Part shown: positions 25,156 to 35,118 of the stretch, one piece after another
How positions within the stretch are numbered: position 1 is the first letter of the stretch
How the letters are laid out: every line of letters begins with the position of its first letter
Source: Massilia alkalitolerans DSM 17462
GTDB taxonomy: Bacteria; Pseudomonadota; Gammaproteobacteria; Burkholderiales; Burkholderiaceae_D
NCBI RefSeq assembly: GCF_000427785.1
Contig: NZ_ATYR01000026.1
Coordinates: forward strand, 1-64,000
DNA: 64,000 nucleotides
Reading direction: 5' to 3'
Translations under genes and position numbers: made by a program
The notes under the pieces: generated by a model
What the model saw: the letters and a program-made list of their open reading frames with translations, nothing else
Database searches by the model: none
What the model was told of the DNA's origin: nothing

Positions 25156-26514
25156 TCACGGACGGTGGTGATGACCGTGCTCGTTGCAATTCTCGTCGTC
25201 GCAGTCGTGGCCGCCGCCTCCGACGATCTGGTCGACCACGTAGTCGACCACCTCTTCGAAGGGCACGCTGGCCTGCTGCTGCTCGCCGGCCTCGCCGCGC
25301 ATGGACTTGACCGCGGCCTTCTGGTTCGCGATCTCGTCTTCGCCGATGATCACGGCGAACGAGGCGCCGCTGCCGTCGGCCTTCTTCATCTGGCTCTTGA
25401 AGCTGCCCGCGCCTGCCGGCGTTGCGCAATGTAACACAACATCCAGGCCGGCATCCCGCAGGCGCTCGCCCAGGATGAAGGCTTGCAGCTGGGCGTCCTC
25501 GCCCTGGTGCACCAGGTAAACGTCGCACTGGCTCGGCGCCTGGGTCTCGCCCAGGCCCTTCATCAGTTCGATGATGCGCTCGATGCCCATCGCGAAGCCG
25601 ACCGCCGGGGTCGGCTTGCCGCCGAACTGTTCGATCAGCGGATCGTAGCGGCCGCCCGCGCAGATGGTGCCCTGCGAGCCCAGCTCGTCGGTGACCCATT
25701 CGAACACGGTGCGGTTGTAGTAATCCAGGCCGCGCACCAGGCGCGGGTTGATGGTGTACTGCACCGCATTGCGGTCCAGGATCTTGCGCAGGCCGTTGAG
25801 GTGGGCCAGCGACTCTTCGCCCAGGTAGTCGAGCAGCTTCGGCGCGCCGTTGACCATTTCCTGCATGGCCGGGTTCTTGGTGTCCAGGATGCGCAGCGGG
25901 TTGCTGTGCAGGCGGCGCTTGGCTTCGGCGTCGAGAATGTCATCGTGCTTCTCGAAGTAGGCGATCAGGTCGGCGCGGTGGCGCAGGCGCTCGTCGGCAT
26001 TGCCGATCGAATTCAGCTCCAGGCGCACGTTCTGCAGGCCGAGGTCGTCCCACAGGCGGCGGCACAGCATGATCAGTTCCGCGTCGATGTCCGGGCCCGA
26101 GAAGCCGACGGCTTCGGCGCCGAACTGGAAGAACTGGCGGTAGCGGCCGCGCTGCGGACGCTCGTGGCGGAACATCGGGCCCTTGTACCAGAGGCGCTTG
26201 GGGCCGTCGTACACGAGGTTGTGCTCGAGCACGGACCGAACCACGCCGGCGGTGCCTTCCGGACGCAGGGTCAACTGGTCGCCGTTCATCGAGTCCTCGA
26301 AGGAGTACATCTCCTTCTCGACGATGTCGGTCACGGCGCCGATGGCGCGCGCGAACAGCGAGGTATCCTCGACGATCGGGGTGACGATCTTCTGGTAGCC
26401 GTAGCTCTTCAGGATGGTTTCGGCGGTGTTCTCGAACAGCTCCCACATCGGTGCGTCTTGCGGGAGGATGTCGTTCATGCCTTTGACGGCGACGATTTTT
26501 TCTGGTTTGGACAT
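25156..26514 (-). CDS. hisS: histidyl-tRNA synthetase with metal-binding-like C-terminal tail
   Basis: HisRS charges tRNA-His. The 452-residue product from MSKPEKIVAVKG has class II motifs (RPEGTAGVVRS, MFRHERPQRGRYRQFFQFGAE) and the HisRS signatures LVRGLDYYNRTVFEW and GGRYDPLIEQFGG. The last 20 residues (GGGGHDCDDENCNEHGHHHR) form an unusual Cys/His/Asp-rich tail beyond the anticodon-binding domain. The start at 26514 avoids reading into the REP doublet that lies immediately upstream. Confidence 0.96.
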   Translation of the reverse strand: MSKPEKIVAVKGMNDILPQDAPMWELFENTAETILKSYGYQKIVTPIVEDTSLFARAIGAVTDIVEKEMYSFEDSMNGDQLTLRPEGTAGVVRSVLEHNLVYDGPKRLWYKGPMFRHERPQRGRYRQFFQFGAEAVGFSGPDIDAELIMLCRRLWDDLGLQNVRLELNSIGNADERLRHRADLIAYFEKHDDILDAEAKRRLHSNPLRILDTKNPAMQEMVNGAPKLLDYLGEESLAHLNGLRKILDRNAVQYTINPRLVRGLDYYNRTVFEWVTDELGSQGTICAGGRYDPLIEQFGGKPTPAVGFAMGIERIIELMKGLGETQAPSQCDVYLVHQGEDAQLQAFILGERLRDAGLDVVLHCATPAGAGSFKSQMKKADGSGASFAVIIGEDEIANQKAAVKSMRGEAGEQQQASVPFEEVVDYVVDQIVGGGGHDCDDENCNEHGHHHRP

Positions 26515-26539
26515 TGTTAGTACCGTTAGCCTTAAAACC

Positions 26540-26624
26540 GTCGTACCGGCGCAGGCCGGTACCCAATGTTGTCTGCATCTCGACTGCTCATGCAAACTTG
26601 GATCCCGGCCTTCGCCGGGATGAC
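26540..26624. repeat. REP-like inverted doublet between ispG and hisS
   Basis: Two palindromic units face each other: GTCGTACCGGCGCAGGCCGG-TACCCA at the left and its inverted relative (TTGGATCCCGGCCTTCGCCGGGATGAC) at the right. They are separated by about 32 bp of unrelated sequence. A related doublet is at 45327-45429 and a singlet at 17982-18011. Confidence 0.85.
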
Positions 26625-26635
26625 GGTGGTGTATT

Positions 26636-27931
26636 TTATTGTGACACTGCCTCTTGGCCGTAATTCTTCTGCACGTAGTTCAGCACGATGGTCTTGAACT
26701 CATCCACGATGCGCTCGCCGCGCAGCGTGGCCACCTTCTGACCGTCGACGAACACCGGCGCCGCCGGCGATTCGCCGGTACCCGGCAGGCTGATGCCGAT
26801 GTTGGCGTGCTTCGATTCGCCCGGACCGTTCACGATGCAGCCCATCACGGCCACGTTCATCGCTTCCACGCCCGGATAGGTCTTTTTCCATTCCGGCATC
26901 TGCTCGCGCAGGAAGGTCTGGATGTTGTCCGCCAGTTCCTGGAATACGGTCGAGGTCGTGCGGCCGCAGCCCGGGCAGGCGATCACCATCGGGGTGAACT
27001 TGCGCAGACCCATGGTCTGCAGGATCTCCTGGCCGACCACGACTTCCCTGGTGCGGTCGCCGCCCGGTTCCGGGGTCAGCGAAATGCGGATGGTGTCGCC
27101 AATGCCTTCCTGCAGCAGCACCGACAGCGCCGCGGTCGAGGCGACGATGCCCTTGCTGCCCATGCCGGCCTCGGTCAGGCCCAGGTGCAGCGGGTAGTCG
27201 CAGCGGCGCGCCAGTTCGCGGTAGACCGCGATCAGGTCCTGCACGCCCGAGACCTTGCACGACAGGATGATCTTGTCGCGCGCCAGGCCCACTTCCTCGG
27301 CGCGCACGGCGTTCTCGATCGCGGAAGTGATGAGCGCTTCGTACATCACGGCCTGGGCGCTCCACGGGGTGGCGCGGGCGGCATTCTCGTCCATGATGCG
27401 GGCCAGCAGGCTTTGATCCAGCGAGCCCCAGTTGACGCCGATGCGCACCGGCTTGTCGTACTTCGCCGCGATCTCGATCATCTGGGCGAACTGGGTGTCG
27501 CGCTTGGCGCCCTGCCCCACGTTGCCCGGGTTGATGCGGTATTTGGAGAGCGCATGCGCGCATTCCGGATAGTCGCGCAGCAGCAGGTGGCCGTTGTAGT
27601 GGAAGTCGCCCACCAGCGGGGTGTCGATTTCCATGCGGTCGAGCTGTTCGCGGATCGCCGGCACCGCGGCGGCGGCCGCCGGGGTGTCCACGGTGATGCG
27701 CACGATCTCCGAGCCGGCGCGCGCCAGTTCCTTCACCTGGATCGCGGTGCCGATCGCGTCGGCGGTGTCGGTGTTGGTCATCGACTGCACCACCACCGGC
27801 GCATCGCCGCCGACCCAGACGGTGCGATTGCCATGCGAGACCGCGACCTTGCGGCGCGCGCGGCGCGGCAGCGGGCCGGAAGGAATCGGTTCGCCAATGC
27901 AGGGTTCGTTCACGATCATGTTCCGTTCCAT
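26636..27931 (-). CDS. ispG: 4-hydroxy-3-methylbut-2-en-1-yl diphosphate synthase (flavodoxin)
   Basis: IspG is the [4Fe-4S] enzyme of the MEP isoprenoid pathway that converts MEcPP to HMBPP. The 431-residue product has the TIM-barrel domain (VVVQSMTNTDT, YRINPGNVGQGAK) and the cluster cysteines in IACPGCGR and VMGCIVNGPGESKHA. The ATG overlaps the rodZ stop by one base (TAATG). ATG at 27931 or five residues later (MIVNEP) are both possible. Confidence 0.97.
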   Translation of the reverse strand: MERNMIVNEPCIGEPIPSGPLPRRARRKVAVSHGNRTVWVGGDAPVVVQSMTNTDTADAIGTAIQVKELARAGSEIVRITVDTPAAAAAVPAIREQLDRMEIDTPLVGDFHYNGHLLLRDYPECAHALSKYRINPGNVGQGAKRDTQFAQMIEIAAKYDKPVRIGVNWGSLDQSLLARIMDENAARATPWSAQAVMYEALITSAIENAVRAEEVGLARDKIILSCKVSGVQDLIAVYRELARRCDYPLHLGLTEAGMGSKGIVASTAALSVLLQEGIGDTIRISLTPEPGGDRTREVVVGQEILQTMGLRKFTPMVIACPGCGRTTSTVFQELADNIQTFLREQMPEWKKTYPGVEAMNVAVMGCIVNGPGESKHANIGISLPGTGESPAAPVFVDGQKVATLRGERIVDEFKTIVLNYVQKNYGQEAVSQ

Positions 27932-28950
27932 TACTTCAAAGAGACTTGAGCAAATTTCTTGCCCGAGGCCTGTTCCAGGCTGACAGGCGAACCACGCAGG
28001 GTCGCGCTGACGGCAGCCGGATTACCGACGGTCAGCATGCCCGGCGCGGTGACGTCGAAGGTTTCGGTCGAGCCGGCCTTGACCTCGCGCCACAGCAGGC
28101 GCTTGCCGCCGACGACCACGCCGATCCAGGCATCTTCGCGCACGTTCAGCACCAGCGCGTTGCCGCCGGCTGCTGCGGGCGCGGCTGCCGGCGTTGCAGG
28201 TACGGCGGTCACGGGCGCTGCCAGCGTGGCCGGCGCCGTGGCTGCGGGCGCGGTGCCCGGCGCAGCGGCGGCCGGGGGCATGGCGCCCGGAGCAGTCGCC
28301 GGCGCCGCGGCCGGCGGCGTAGTGCCTGCCGGCACGGTCGCGCCCTCGCCTGCCGGCGCCGGCACCGAGATCAGCGGCACCGACGGGGTCTGCAAGGCGT
28401 CCTGGTGCGCCGGCGCGGCCGGAGCGCCACCGTTCGGGGTCACCACCGGCGTTTCGAGCAAGGCGCCATTGTCCGCTTGCGGCTGCTGGCTGCCCGGGAG
28501 CAGGCCGAAGTGCCAGAGCGCGGCGCCGGCGGCGACCAGTACCGCCACGCCGGCGATCAGGCCGACCGGCACTTTATTGCGCTTGCCGCCGATCGGGAAG
28601 CGGCTTTGCGAGAACGAGGCCGGACGCTGCTCGCGACGCGGGATCGAGGCGGTGGCGCCGGCCTGGGCTTCGGGCGGCATGTTCATCTCGATCTTGGCGA
28701 CCAGCGGGGCGGCGTCGATCTTCAGCAGCTTGGCGTAGGCGCGCACGAAGCCGCGCGTCACGGCCGGGCTCGGGAGCGAAGCGTAATCGCCGGCTTCCAG
28801 CGCCACCACCTGGCGCGGCGCCAGTTTCAGTTGGTCGGCCACCTGCTCCACGCTCCAGCCCATCGCTTCGCGCTGGGACTGCAGGGTCTTGCCGGGAATA
28901 CCAGCGTCGTTGCCCGGCGTCGCCGGCTGGTCTGCATGCTCGTTCATCAT
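27931..28950 (-). CDS. rodZ: RodZ-like cytoskeletal membrane protein
   Basis: RodZ links MreB filaments to the cell-wall machinery. The 339-residue product has an N-terminal Xre-type HTH (about 21-85, LQSQREAMGWSVEQVADQL), one membrane helix (about 128-149, VGLIAGVAVLVAAGAALWHF), a long Ala/Pro-rich periplasmic linker (about 155-265) and a C-terminal DUF4115 beta domain (LVLNVREDAWIGVVVGGKRL). It precedes ispG with a one-base overlap and follows pilW by six bases. Confidence 0.92.
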   Translation of the reverse strand: MMNEHADQPATPGNDAGIPGKTLQSQREAMGWSVEQVADQLKLAPRQVVALEAGDYASLPSPAVTRGFVRAYAKLLKIDAAPLVAKIEMNMPPEAQAGATASIPRREQRPASFSQSRFPIGGKRNKVPVGLIAGVAVLVAAGAALWHFGLLPGSQQPQADNGALLETPVVTPNGGAPAAPAHQDALQTPSVPLISVPAPAGEGATVPAGTTPPAAAPATAPGAMPPAAAAPGTAPAATAPATLAAPVTAVPATPAAAPAAAGGNALVLNVREDAWIGVVVGGKRLLWREVKAGSTETFDVTAPGMLTVGNPAAVSATLRGSPVSLEQASGKKFAQVSLK

Positions 28951-28956
28951 CTTGTC

Positions 28957-29765
28957 TCACTCATCGAATGCGCCGCGCTCGAAGGCCGCGTACTCCGGCG
29001 AGCCGGGGAAGCGCCGCCGCAGCTGGGCTGCCAGGCTGGCTTCCTGCGTCCGGTCGCCCAGCTTGCGCTGCACGCGCAAAGCCAGCCAGAGCGCGTCGGC
29101 CGACAGCGTGTCGAGTTTCGAAGTCTCGATCAGGCGGTTAATGAAAAAACCGGCGCGCGTGTACTCGCGCCGCTCGTAATAGGTCCGCGCCAGGCCGGCG
29201 TTGCTCGCCTGCAGGTCGGGGTTATAACGCAGGGCCTCGAGCAGGTAACGCTCGGCGGCCTGGAAATTCTTGTTGCGGATGCTGCACAGTCCGGCATTCA
29301 CCAGCGCGCTCACCGGGGTCTGGTAGGCCGGGTTGCGCAGCGCCGCGTCGAAGTACGGCATGGCCTGGGCCGGCTTGTTCAGCGAGGTGCACAGGAAGGA
29401 GCCGTAGTTGTTCGACAAATCGGGGTTGCCCGGCTTGAGTCGCAGGGCGGTCTGGTAGTTGTCGTCGGCCAGGGCCAGCTGGCCCATCGCGGTGTAGATC
29501 AGCGCGCGCAGGCCGTGGGCTTCGGCATTGCCCGGGTCGGCCGCGAGCGCCTGCTTGACCTCGTCGAGGGCGATCTCGTACTTGCCGTTCTGGTAGTAGC
29601 CGACCGCCAGCTGCAGGCGGATCGAGGCGCGTTTTTCCGCCGCCGTGACGTCGGACGCGGTCTTCAGTTCGCCGCTGCCGGCGCCATTGCTGGCGCAGCC
29701 GGCGAGCGCAGCCAGCGCAGCGATAGACGCTGACAGGAGAGCTGCACGACCGGCCTTGCTACCCA

Positions 29766-29766
<1 letters not shown>
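28957..29766 (-). CDS. pilW: type IV pilus biogenesis/stability lipoprotein PilW (PilF)
   Basis: This 269-residue TPR lipoprotein has a lipobox (LAALAGC, C24) and about six TPR units (e.g. YYQNGKYEIALDEVKQALAA). PilF/PilW is the outer-membrane pilotin needed to assemble the PilQ secretin. No other pilus gene is in the window, which is normal because pilW travels with rlmN and rodZ in this order. Its start overlaps the rlmN stop by one base. Confidence 0.9.
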
Positions 29767-30935
<1,169 letters not shown>

Positions 30936-30956
30936 GGCAAAATCCTTTATTTCCTG

Positions 30957-30996
30957 AAACCACTCGCGCCGGCCCGAGGCCGCGGGCGAGTGGTTT
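30957..30996 (-). terminator. hairpin after ndk
   Basis: Perfect 11-bp arms (AAACCACTCGC / GCGAGTGGTTT) enclose a GC-rich loop. On the minus strand it is followed by CAGGAAATAAAG, so it may be an attenuator between ndk and rlmN rather than a strong terminator. A 16-bp palindrome CCGGGGCGCGCCCCGG lies nearby at about 31028-31043. Confidence 0.55.
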
Positions 30997-31061
30997 ACTC
31001 ATTTAAATTAGTCCGGGGGAAAATTTACCGGGGCGCGCCCCGGATGCGCTCCCCCTACTAA

Positions 31062-31487
31062 TTAACGCGAGTAGACGTTCAGTGCCGGGAAGAAGTAAGC
31101 GATTTCCACGGCGGCGGTTTCAGCGGCGTCCGAACCGTGGACGGCGTTGGCGTCGATCGAGTCGGCGAAGTCGGCGCGGATGGTGCCGGCTTCGGCTTTC
31201 TTCGGATCGGTTGCGCCCATCAGGTCGCGGTTCTTCAGGATCGCGCCTTCGCCTTCCAGCACCTGGATCATGACCGGGCCCGAGATCATGAAGTTGACCA
31301 GGTCCTTGAAGAACGGACGAGCAGCGTGCACGGCGTAGAAACCTTCGGCTTCGGCTTGCGACAGCTGGGTCATGCGTGCAGCGACGACTTTCAGGCCAGC
31401 GCCTTCGAAGCGGCTATAGATTTGGCCGATCACGTTTTTTGCAACTGCGTCCGGTTTGATGATCGACAGGGTGCGTTCGATTGCCAT
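31062..31487 (-). CDS. ndk: nucleoside diphosphate kinase
   Basis: Ndk equalises the NTP pools by phosphotransfer through an active-site histidine. The 141-residue product has TLSIIKPDAVAKN at the start, HAARPFFKDL, and the active histidine in NAVHGSDAAETA. The ATG at 31487 is preceded by TTGGAG at a good distance. It begins the ndk-rlmN-pilW-rodZ-ispG-hisS run. Confidence 0.97.
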   Translation of the reverse strand: MAIERTLSIIKPDAVAKNVIGQIYSRFEGAGLKVVAARMTQLSQAEAEGFYAVHAARPFFKDLVNFMISGPVMIQVLEGEGAILKNRDLMGATDPKKAEAGTIRADFADSIDANAVHGSDAAETAAVEIAYFFPALNVYSR

Positions 31488-31719
31488 GTAAAACTCCAAT
31501 GAAAAGAATGGTTTGAATCAAGAACCTTTAGTGGCTCCTGCAACTGAATTTGGAACTCAATTAACCTTTAATTTTACCACAGCTGCCTCATATAACCGAT
31601 ATTGCGGTACTGGCAAGCAAAGTGGTAGAGTTGCAGAGAAAAATCGTCCTGGTTTAAGGCTCTGCTAAGCATCTGCTTGTATGGTTTTCAGTGACGCTCA
31701 TCCACCAACCGGAGGCACC

Positions 31720-32418
31720 ATGATCCCTAATTCGCAACCCCGCAGTACGATCGACCTGACCAAAGCCGGCCGGGTCGACGTCACGCGCAACAAAGTCCTG
31801 CGCAACACCTACTGGCTGCTGGCGCTGTCGATGATCCCGACCGTGCTGGGCGCCTACATCGGCGTGTCGTTCAACCTGATGGCCGGCATCGGCGGCATCG
31901 GCTTCATCGGCTTCATGCTGGTCGCCTTCGGCTTCATCTTCGCGATCCAGAAGTTCAAGGACTCGGCCGTCGGCCTGGGCCTGCTGCTGGCCTTCACCTT
32001 CGTGATGGGCCTGATGCTGACCCCGCTGCTGCAGCACACCCTCGGTTACTCGAACGGCGGCACCCTGATCATGACCGCCTTCGGCGGCACCGCCTGCGTG
32101 TTCGCGGTGATGGCCAGCATCGCCACCACCACCAAGCGCGACTTCTCGGGCATGGGCAGCTGGCTGATGGCCGGCGTGATCGTGCTGATCCTGGCAGCCG
32201 TGGCCAACATCTTCCTGCAGATGTCGGCCCTGACCATCGTGATCTCGCTGCTGGCGATCGGTATCTTCTCGGCCTTCATCCTGTTCGACGTGCAGCGCAT
32301 CGTCAACGGCGGCGAAACGAACTACATCACCGCCACCCTGTCGATCTACCTGGACGTGTACAACATCTTCACCAGCCTGCTGCAACTGCTGGGCATCGCC
32401 GGCGGCGACCGCGACTAA
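31720..32418 (+). CDS. Bax inhibitor-1 / YccA family membrane protein
   Basis: This 232-residue protein has seven hydrophobic helices spread from about residue 30 to 225 and the family pattern GYSNGGTLIMTAFGG...FDVQRIVNGG. Relatives include YccA, a substrate and modulator of FtsH, and BsYetJ, a pH-sensitive calcium leak channel. The ATG at 31720 follows GGAGG by four bases. It is divergent from ndk and ends in a strong terminator. Confidence 0.92.
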   Translation: MIPNSQPRSTIDLTKAGRVDVTRNKVLRNTYWLLALSMIPTVLGAYIGVSFNLMAGIGGIGFIGFMLVAFGFIFAIQKFKDSAVGLGLLLAFTFVMGLMLTPLLQHTLGYSNGGTLIMTAFGGTACVFAVMASIATTTKRDFSGMGSWLMAGVIVLILAAVANIFLQMSALTIVISLLAIGIFSAFILFDVQRIVNGGETNYITATLSIYLDVYNIFTSLLQLLGIAGGDRD

Positions 32419-32436
32419 GCGGTTTCAGCCGAAATG

Positions 32437-32465
32437 AAAAGCCGACCTCGAGGTCGGCTTTTTCT
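32437..32465 (+). terminator. rho-independent terminator after BI-1 family gene
   Basis: A perfect palindrome AAAGCCGACCT-CGAGGTCGGCTTTTT sits 18 bp after the stop, with A-run before and T-run after, so it can work in both directions. Confidence 0.92.
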
Positions 32466-32475
32466 TTGGCTTTTC

Positions 32476-32584
32476 GTAGGGTGGGCGGGTCACCCGCCCA
32501 CGCGGTGATAGTTGAGGTACGAAAAGTCGCACAGGCAGATCTACCGTGATTTGACCGCGTGGGCAGGAAACCTGCCCACCCTAC
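32476..32584. repeat. composite inverted repeat R1 (about 109 bp)
   Basis: The element starts GTAGGGTGGGCGGGT and ends with the inverse CCTGCCCACCCTAC. Each end also contains its own smaller palindrome (GTGGGCGGGT-CACCCGCCCAC). It fills the space between the BI-1 terminator and the rlmD stop, two convergent genes. Its core resembles that of R4 at 58205-58317. Confidence 0.9.
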
Positions 32585-32586
32585 TT

Positions 32587-33975
32587 TTAAGCGACTTCGG
32601 CAGGCACTTCGTAGGCGGCAGCTGCCGCCGGCTTCTCGCCCAGCTCGAACACCGCGATCGACTCCACGTGCGAGGTATGCGGGAACATATTGCACACCCC
32701 CGCCTTCTTCAGCACGTAGCCCGCCTTGTGCACCAGGATGCCGGCGTCGCGCGCCAGCGTCGAGGGGCTGCAGGATACGTACACGATCCGCTGCGGCATC
32801 AGCTCCTCGTGGGTCTCGCGCAGGTCGGCCAGCGCCAGCGACAAGGCCATGGCCCCGTCGCGCGGCGGGTCGACCAGCATGCGATCGAAATGGCCGAGCG
32901 CAACCAGGTCGTCCTTCGTCACCTCGAACAGGTTGCGGGTCGAGAACGAGGTCTTGCTTGCCAGGCCGTTGGCCTGCGCGTTCTCCAGCGCGCGGGTGGT
33001 CAGCGCGGTGCTGCCTTCGATGCCCACCACCTCGCGCGCCTGGGTCGCCAGCGGCAGCGTGAAGTTGCCCAGGCCGCAGAACAGGTCGGCCACGCGCTCG
33101 CCCGGCTGCACTTCCAGCAGGCGCAGCGCCTTCGACACCAGCACCCGGTTGATCTGGTGGTTCACCTGGGTGAAATCGGTCGGCTTGAAAGGCATGCGGA
33201 TACCGAATTCCGGTAGCGTGTAGTACAGCTCCTTGCCCAGCGGGTAGTACGGGTAGGCGGTGTCCGGGCCCTTCGGCTGCAGCCACCACTGGATGTTCCA
33301 TTTGTCGGCGAAGGCTCTGGCCAGTTCCTCGTCCGCCGGGGTGAGCGGGGCCATGATGCGCAGCACCAGCACGGTCACTTCTTCGCCGATGGCGACTTCG
33401 ATCTGCGGCATCTGGTTGTAGATCGACAGCTGGCCGACGAACTCGCGCAGCGGCACGATCAGCTGGGCGACGTGGTCCGGCAGGATCTCGCAATAGGTGA
33501 TGTCGGCCACGTAGGACGAAGCGCGCTCGTGGAAACCGACCAGCACCCCGCCCTTCTTGGCCACGTGGCGCACCGACAGGCGCGCGCGGTAGCGGTAATC
33601 CCAGGTCGGGCCGTGCAGCGGGCGCATGATGTTCTCGGCCTTCACTTTGCCGAGGTGCCAGAGGTTGTCCTCGAGGACCCGCTGTTTCATCGCGACCTGG
33701 GCCGATGGCTCCAGGTGCTGCATCGAGCAGCCGCCGCAGTAGCCGAAATGCTGGCACTTCGGCTCGACGCGCATCGACGAGGCACGCTGCAGGGTGACCA
33801 TGCGGCCCGACTCCCAATTCTTTTTCTTGCGCAGGGTTTCAAAGCTGACGCGTTCGCCCGGCAGTGCGCCTTCGACGAAGATCACCTTGCCCGGGGTGCC
33901 GTCTTCGTTTTCGAGGTGGCCGACGCCGCGCGCGTCCGCATCCAGGGCTTTGATGTCGATGAAGATTTCTTGCAT
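32587..33975 (-). CDS. rlmD: 23S rRNA (uracil-5-)-methyltransferase RlmD
   Basis: RlmD methylates U1939 of 23S rRNA. The 462-residue product starts MQEIFIDIKALDADARGVGH (TRAM-like domain). It has the iron-sulfur cysteines CQHFGYCGGCSMQHL, the SAM motif VADLFCGLGNFTLPLA, and the catalytic cysteine in YVSCSPSTLARD. A longer reading to 34032 is rejected because ATG 33975 begins the conserved part. A terminator-like hairpin separates it from rpoS. Confidence 0.96.
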   Translation of the reverse strand: MQEIFIDIKALDADARGVGHLENEDGTPGKVIFVEGALPGERVSFETLRKKKNWESGRMVTLQRASSMRVEPKCQHFGYCGGCSMQHLEPSAQVAMKQRVLEDNLWHLGKVKAENIMRPLHGPTWDYRYRARLSVRHVAKKGGVLVGFHERASSYVADITYCEILPDHVAQLIVPLREFVGQLSIYNQMPQIEVAIGEEVTVLVLRIMAPLTPADEELARAFADKWNIQWWLQPKGPDTAYPYYPLGKELYYTLPEFGIRMPFKPTDFTQVNHQINRVLVSKALRLLEVQPGERVADLFCGLGNFTLPLATQAREVVGIEGSTALTTRALENAQANGLASKTSFSTRNLFEVTKDDLVALGHFDRMLVDPPRDGAMALSLALADLRETHEELMPQRIVYVSCSPSTLARDAGILVHKAGYVLKKAGVCNMFPHTSHVESIAVFELGEKPAAAAAYEVPAEVA

Positions 33976-34032
33976 GTTGTTCAAAAAGAAATAGGGAGTG
34001 GGCACAGGACTGGCTGTGCAGGGAGTTCGCAA

Positions 34033-34057
34033 ATAAAAAATGGGCGGAGTACGCCCG
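34033..34057 (-). terminator. terminator after rpoS
   Basis: On the minus strand GGGCG-TACTC-CGCCC is followed by ATTTTTTATTT. It lies 53 bp past the rpoS stop and upstream of rlmD. Confidence 0.75.
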
Positions 34058-34109
34058 GGCAGAATGATAGCAAGGAAATGGGGGTGGGTGCTACAGGGGA
34101 AATCCCCTG

Positions 34110-35102
34110 CTACAGCAGCGAATCGCGCACCACCCCGCGCGCCGCCATCGCCCTTTTCAGCTTGACCAGCGCCTCCTGCTGGATCTGCCGCACCCGCTCG
34201 CGCGTCACACCCATCTCCTCGGCGAGGGTCTCCAGCGTGGCCGGATCGTCATTGTCCAGCCCGAAGCGCCGCGTGACCACCAGGCGCTGCTTGTCGGGAA
34301 GACGCGTGAGCCAGTCGCGCACCAGGGCCGTCATTTCGTGCTGCTCGGCACGCGCGTCCGGGCTGGCCTCGCCGTCGTCGGGCAGCATGTCCATCAGGTT
34401 GGAGGTCGGGTCGTTGTCGAGCGGCGCATCGAGCGAGGCGGCGTGTTCGGACAGCGCCAGGATGTCCTGCACCTCTTCCACCGGGCGCCCGACCAGGCTG
34501 GCGATGTCTTCACAGGAAGCTTCCTTGCCGTCGTGCTTCTGCGCCTCGAGGTGGTACTTGGCGCGCAGCACCCCGTTCAGTTCGCGCACCATGTGCACGG
34601 GCAGGCGCACGGTGCGCGCCTGGTTCATGATGGCGCGCTCGATGCTCTGGCGGATCCACCAGGTGGCGTAGGTGGAGAAACGGAAGCCGCGCTCGGGCTC
34701 GAACTTGTCGATCGCGCGCATCAGGCCGATGTTGCCCTCTTCGATCAGGTCGAGCAGCACGACGCCGCGGTTGATGTAGTGCTTGGCGATCGAGACGACC
34801 AGGCGCAAGTTATGCTCGATCATCTTCTGGCGCGCCGCGAAGTCGCCCGCCTTGGCCAGCGTGGCGACCTGGACTTCCTCGCTCGCCGTCAGGAGCGGGC
34901 GGGTGCCGATCTGGTTGAGGTAGTGCTGGGTGGTGTCGGTGGCGAGCTCGGCCTGCAAGACCTTGCGCAGCTCGTCCACCGTGTCGACCTCGGGGCCGGG
35001 GAGGATGTCCTCCCCGTCGGTCGCAGCGGCGCCCCCGCGTTCCGGTTCGTCCGGAAACTCGTCTGATTCCTGCTGGTCCAGCGAGTGCGGCGGCTGCGTC
35101 AT
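34110..35102 (-). CDS. rpoS: RNA polymerase sigma factor RpoS
   Basis: The general-stress/stationary-phase sigma factor. The 330-residue product has an acidic N-terminus, region 1.2 (TRPLLTASEEVQVATLAKAG), region 2 with FRFSTYATWWIRQSIERAIM, region 3, and region 4 with the HTH GVTRERVRQIQQEALVKLK. Its place after nlpD is the classical rpoS context, in which promoters inside nlpD drive rpoS. RpoS rather than RpoH/RpoD is supported by length and the nlpD neighbour. Confidence 0.96.
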   Translation of the reverse strand: MTQPPHSLDQQESDEFPDEPERGGAAATDGEDILPGPEVDTVDELRKVLQAELATDTTQHYLNQIGTRPLLTASEEVQVATLAKAGDFAARQKMIEHNLRLVVSIAKHYINRGVVLLDLIEEGNIGLMRAIDKFEPERGFRFSTYATWWIRQSIERAIMNQARTVRLPVHMVRELNGVLRAKYHLEAQKHDGKEASCEDIASLVGRPVEEVQDILALSEHAASLDAPLDNDPTSNLMDMLPDDGEASPDARAEQHEMTALVRDWLTRLPDKQRLVVTRRFGLDNDDPATLETLAEEMGVTRERVRQIQQEALVKLKRAMAARGVVRDSLL

Positions 35103-35118
35103 ACCCTCTTTACATCCT

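Noticed and set aside
31028..31043. 16-bp palindrome CCGGGGCGCGCCCCGG as an operator
   Set aside because: It lies in a GC-rich gap after ndk with no matching site elsewhere in the window, so I cannot support a regulator.
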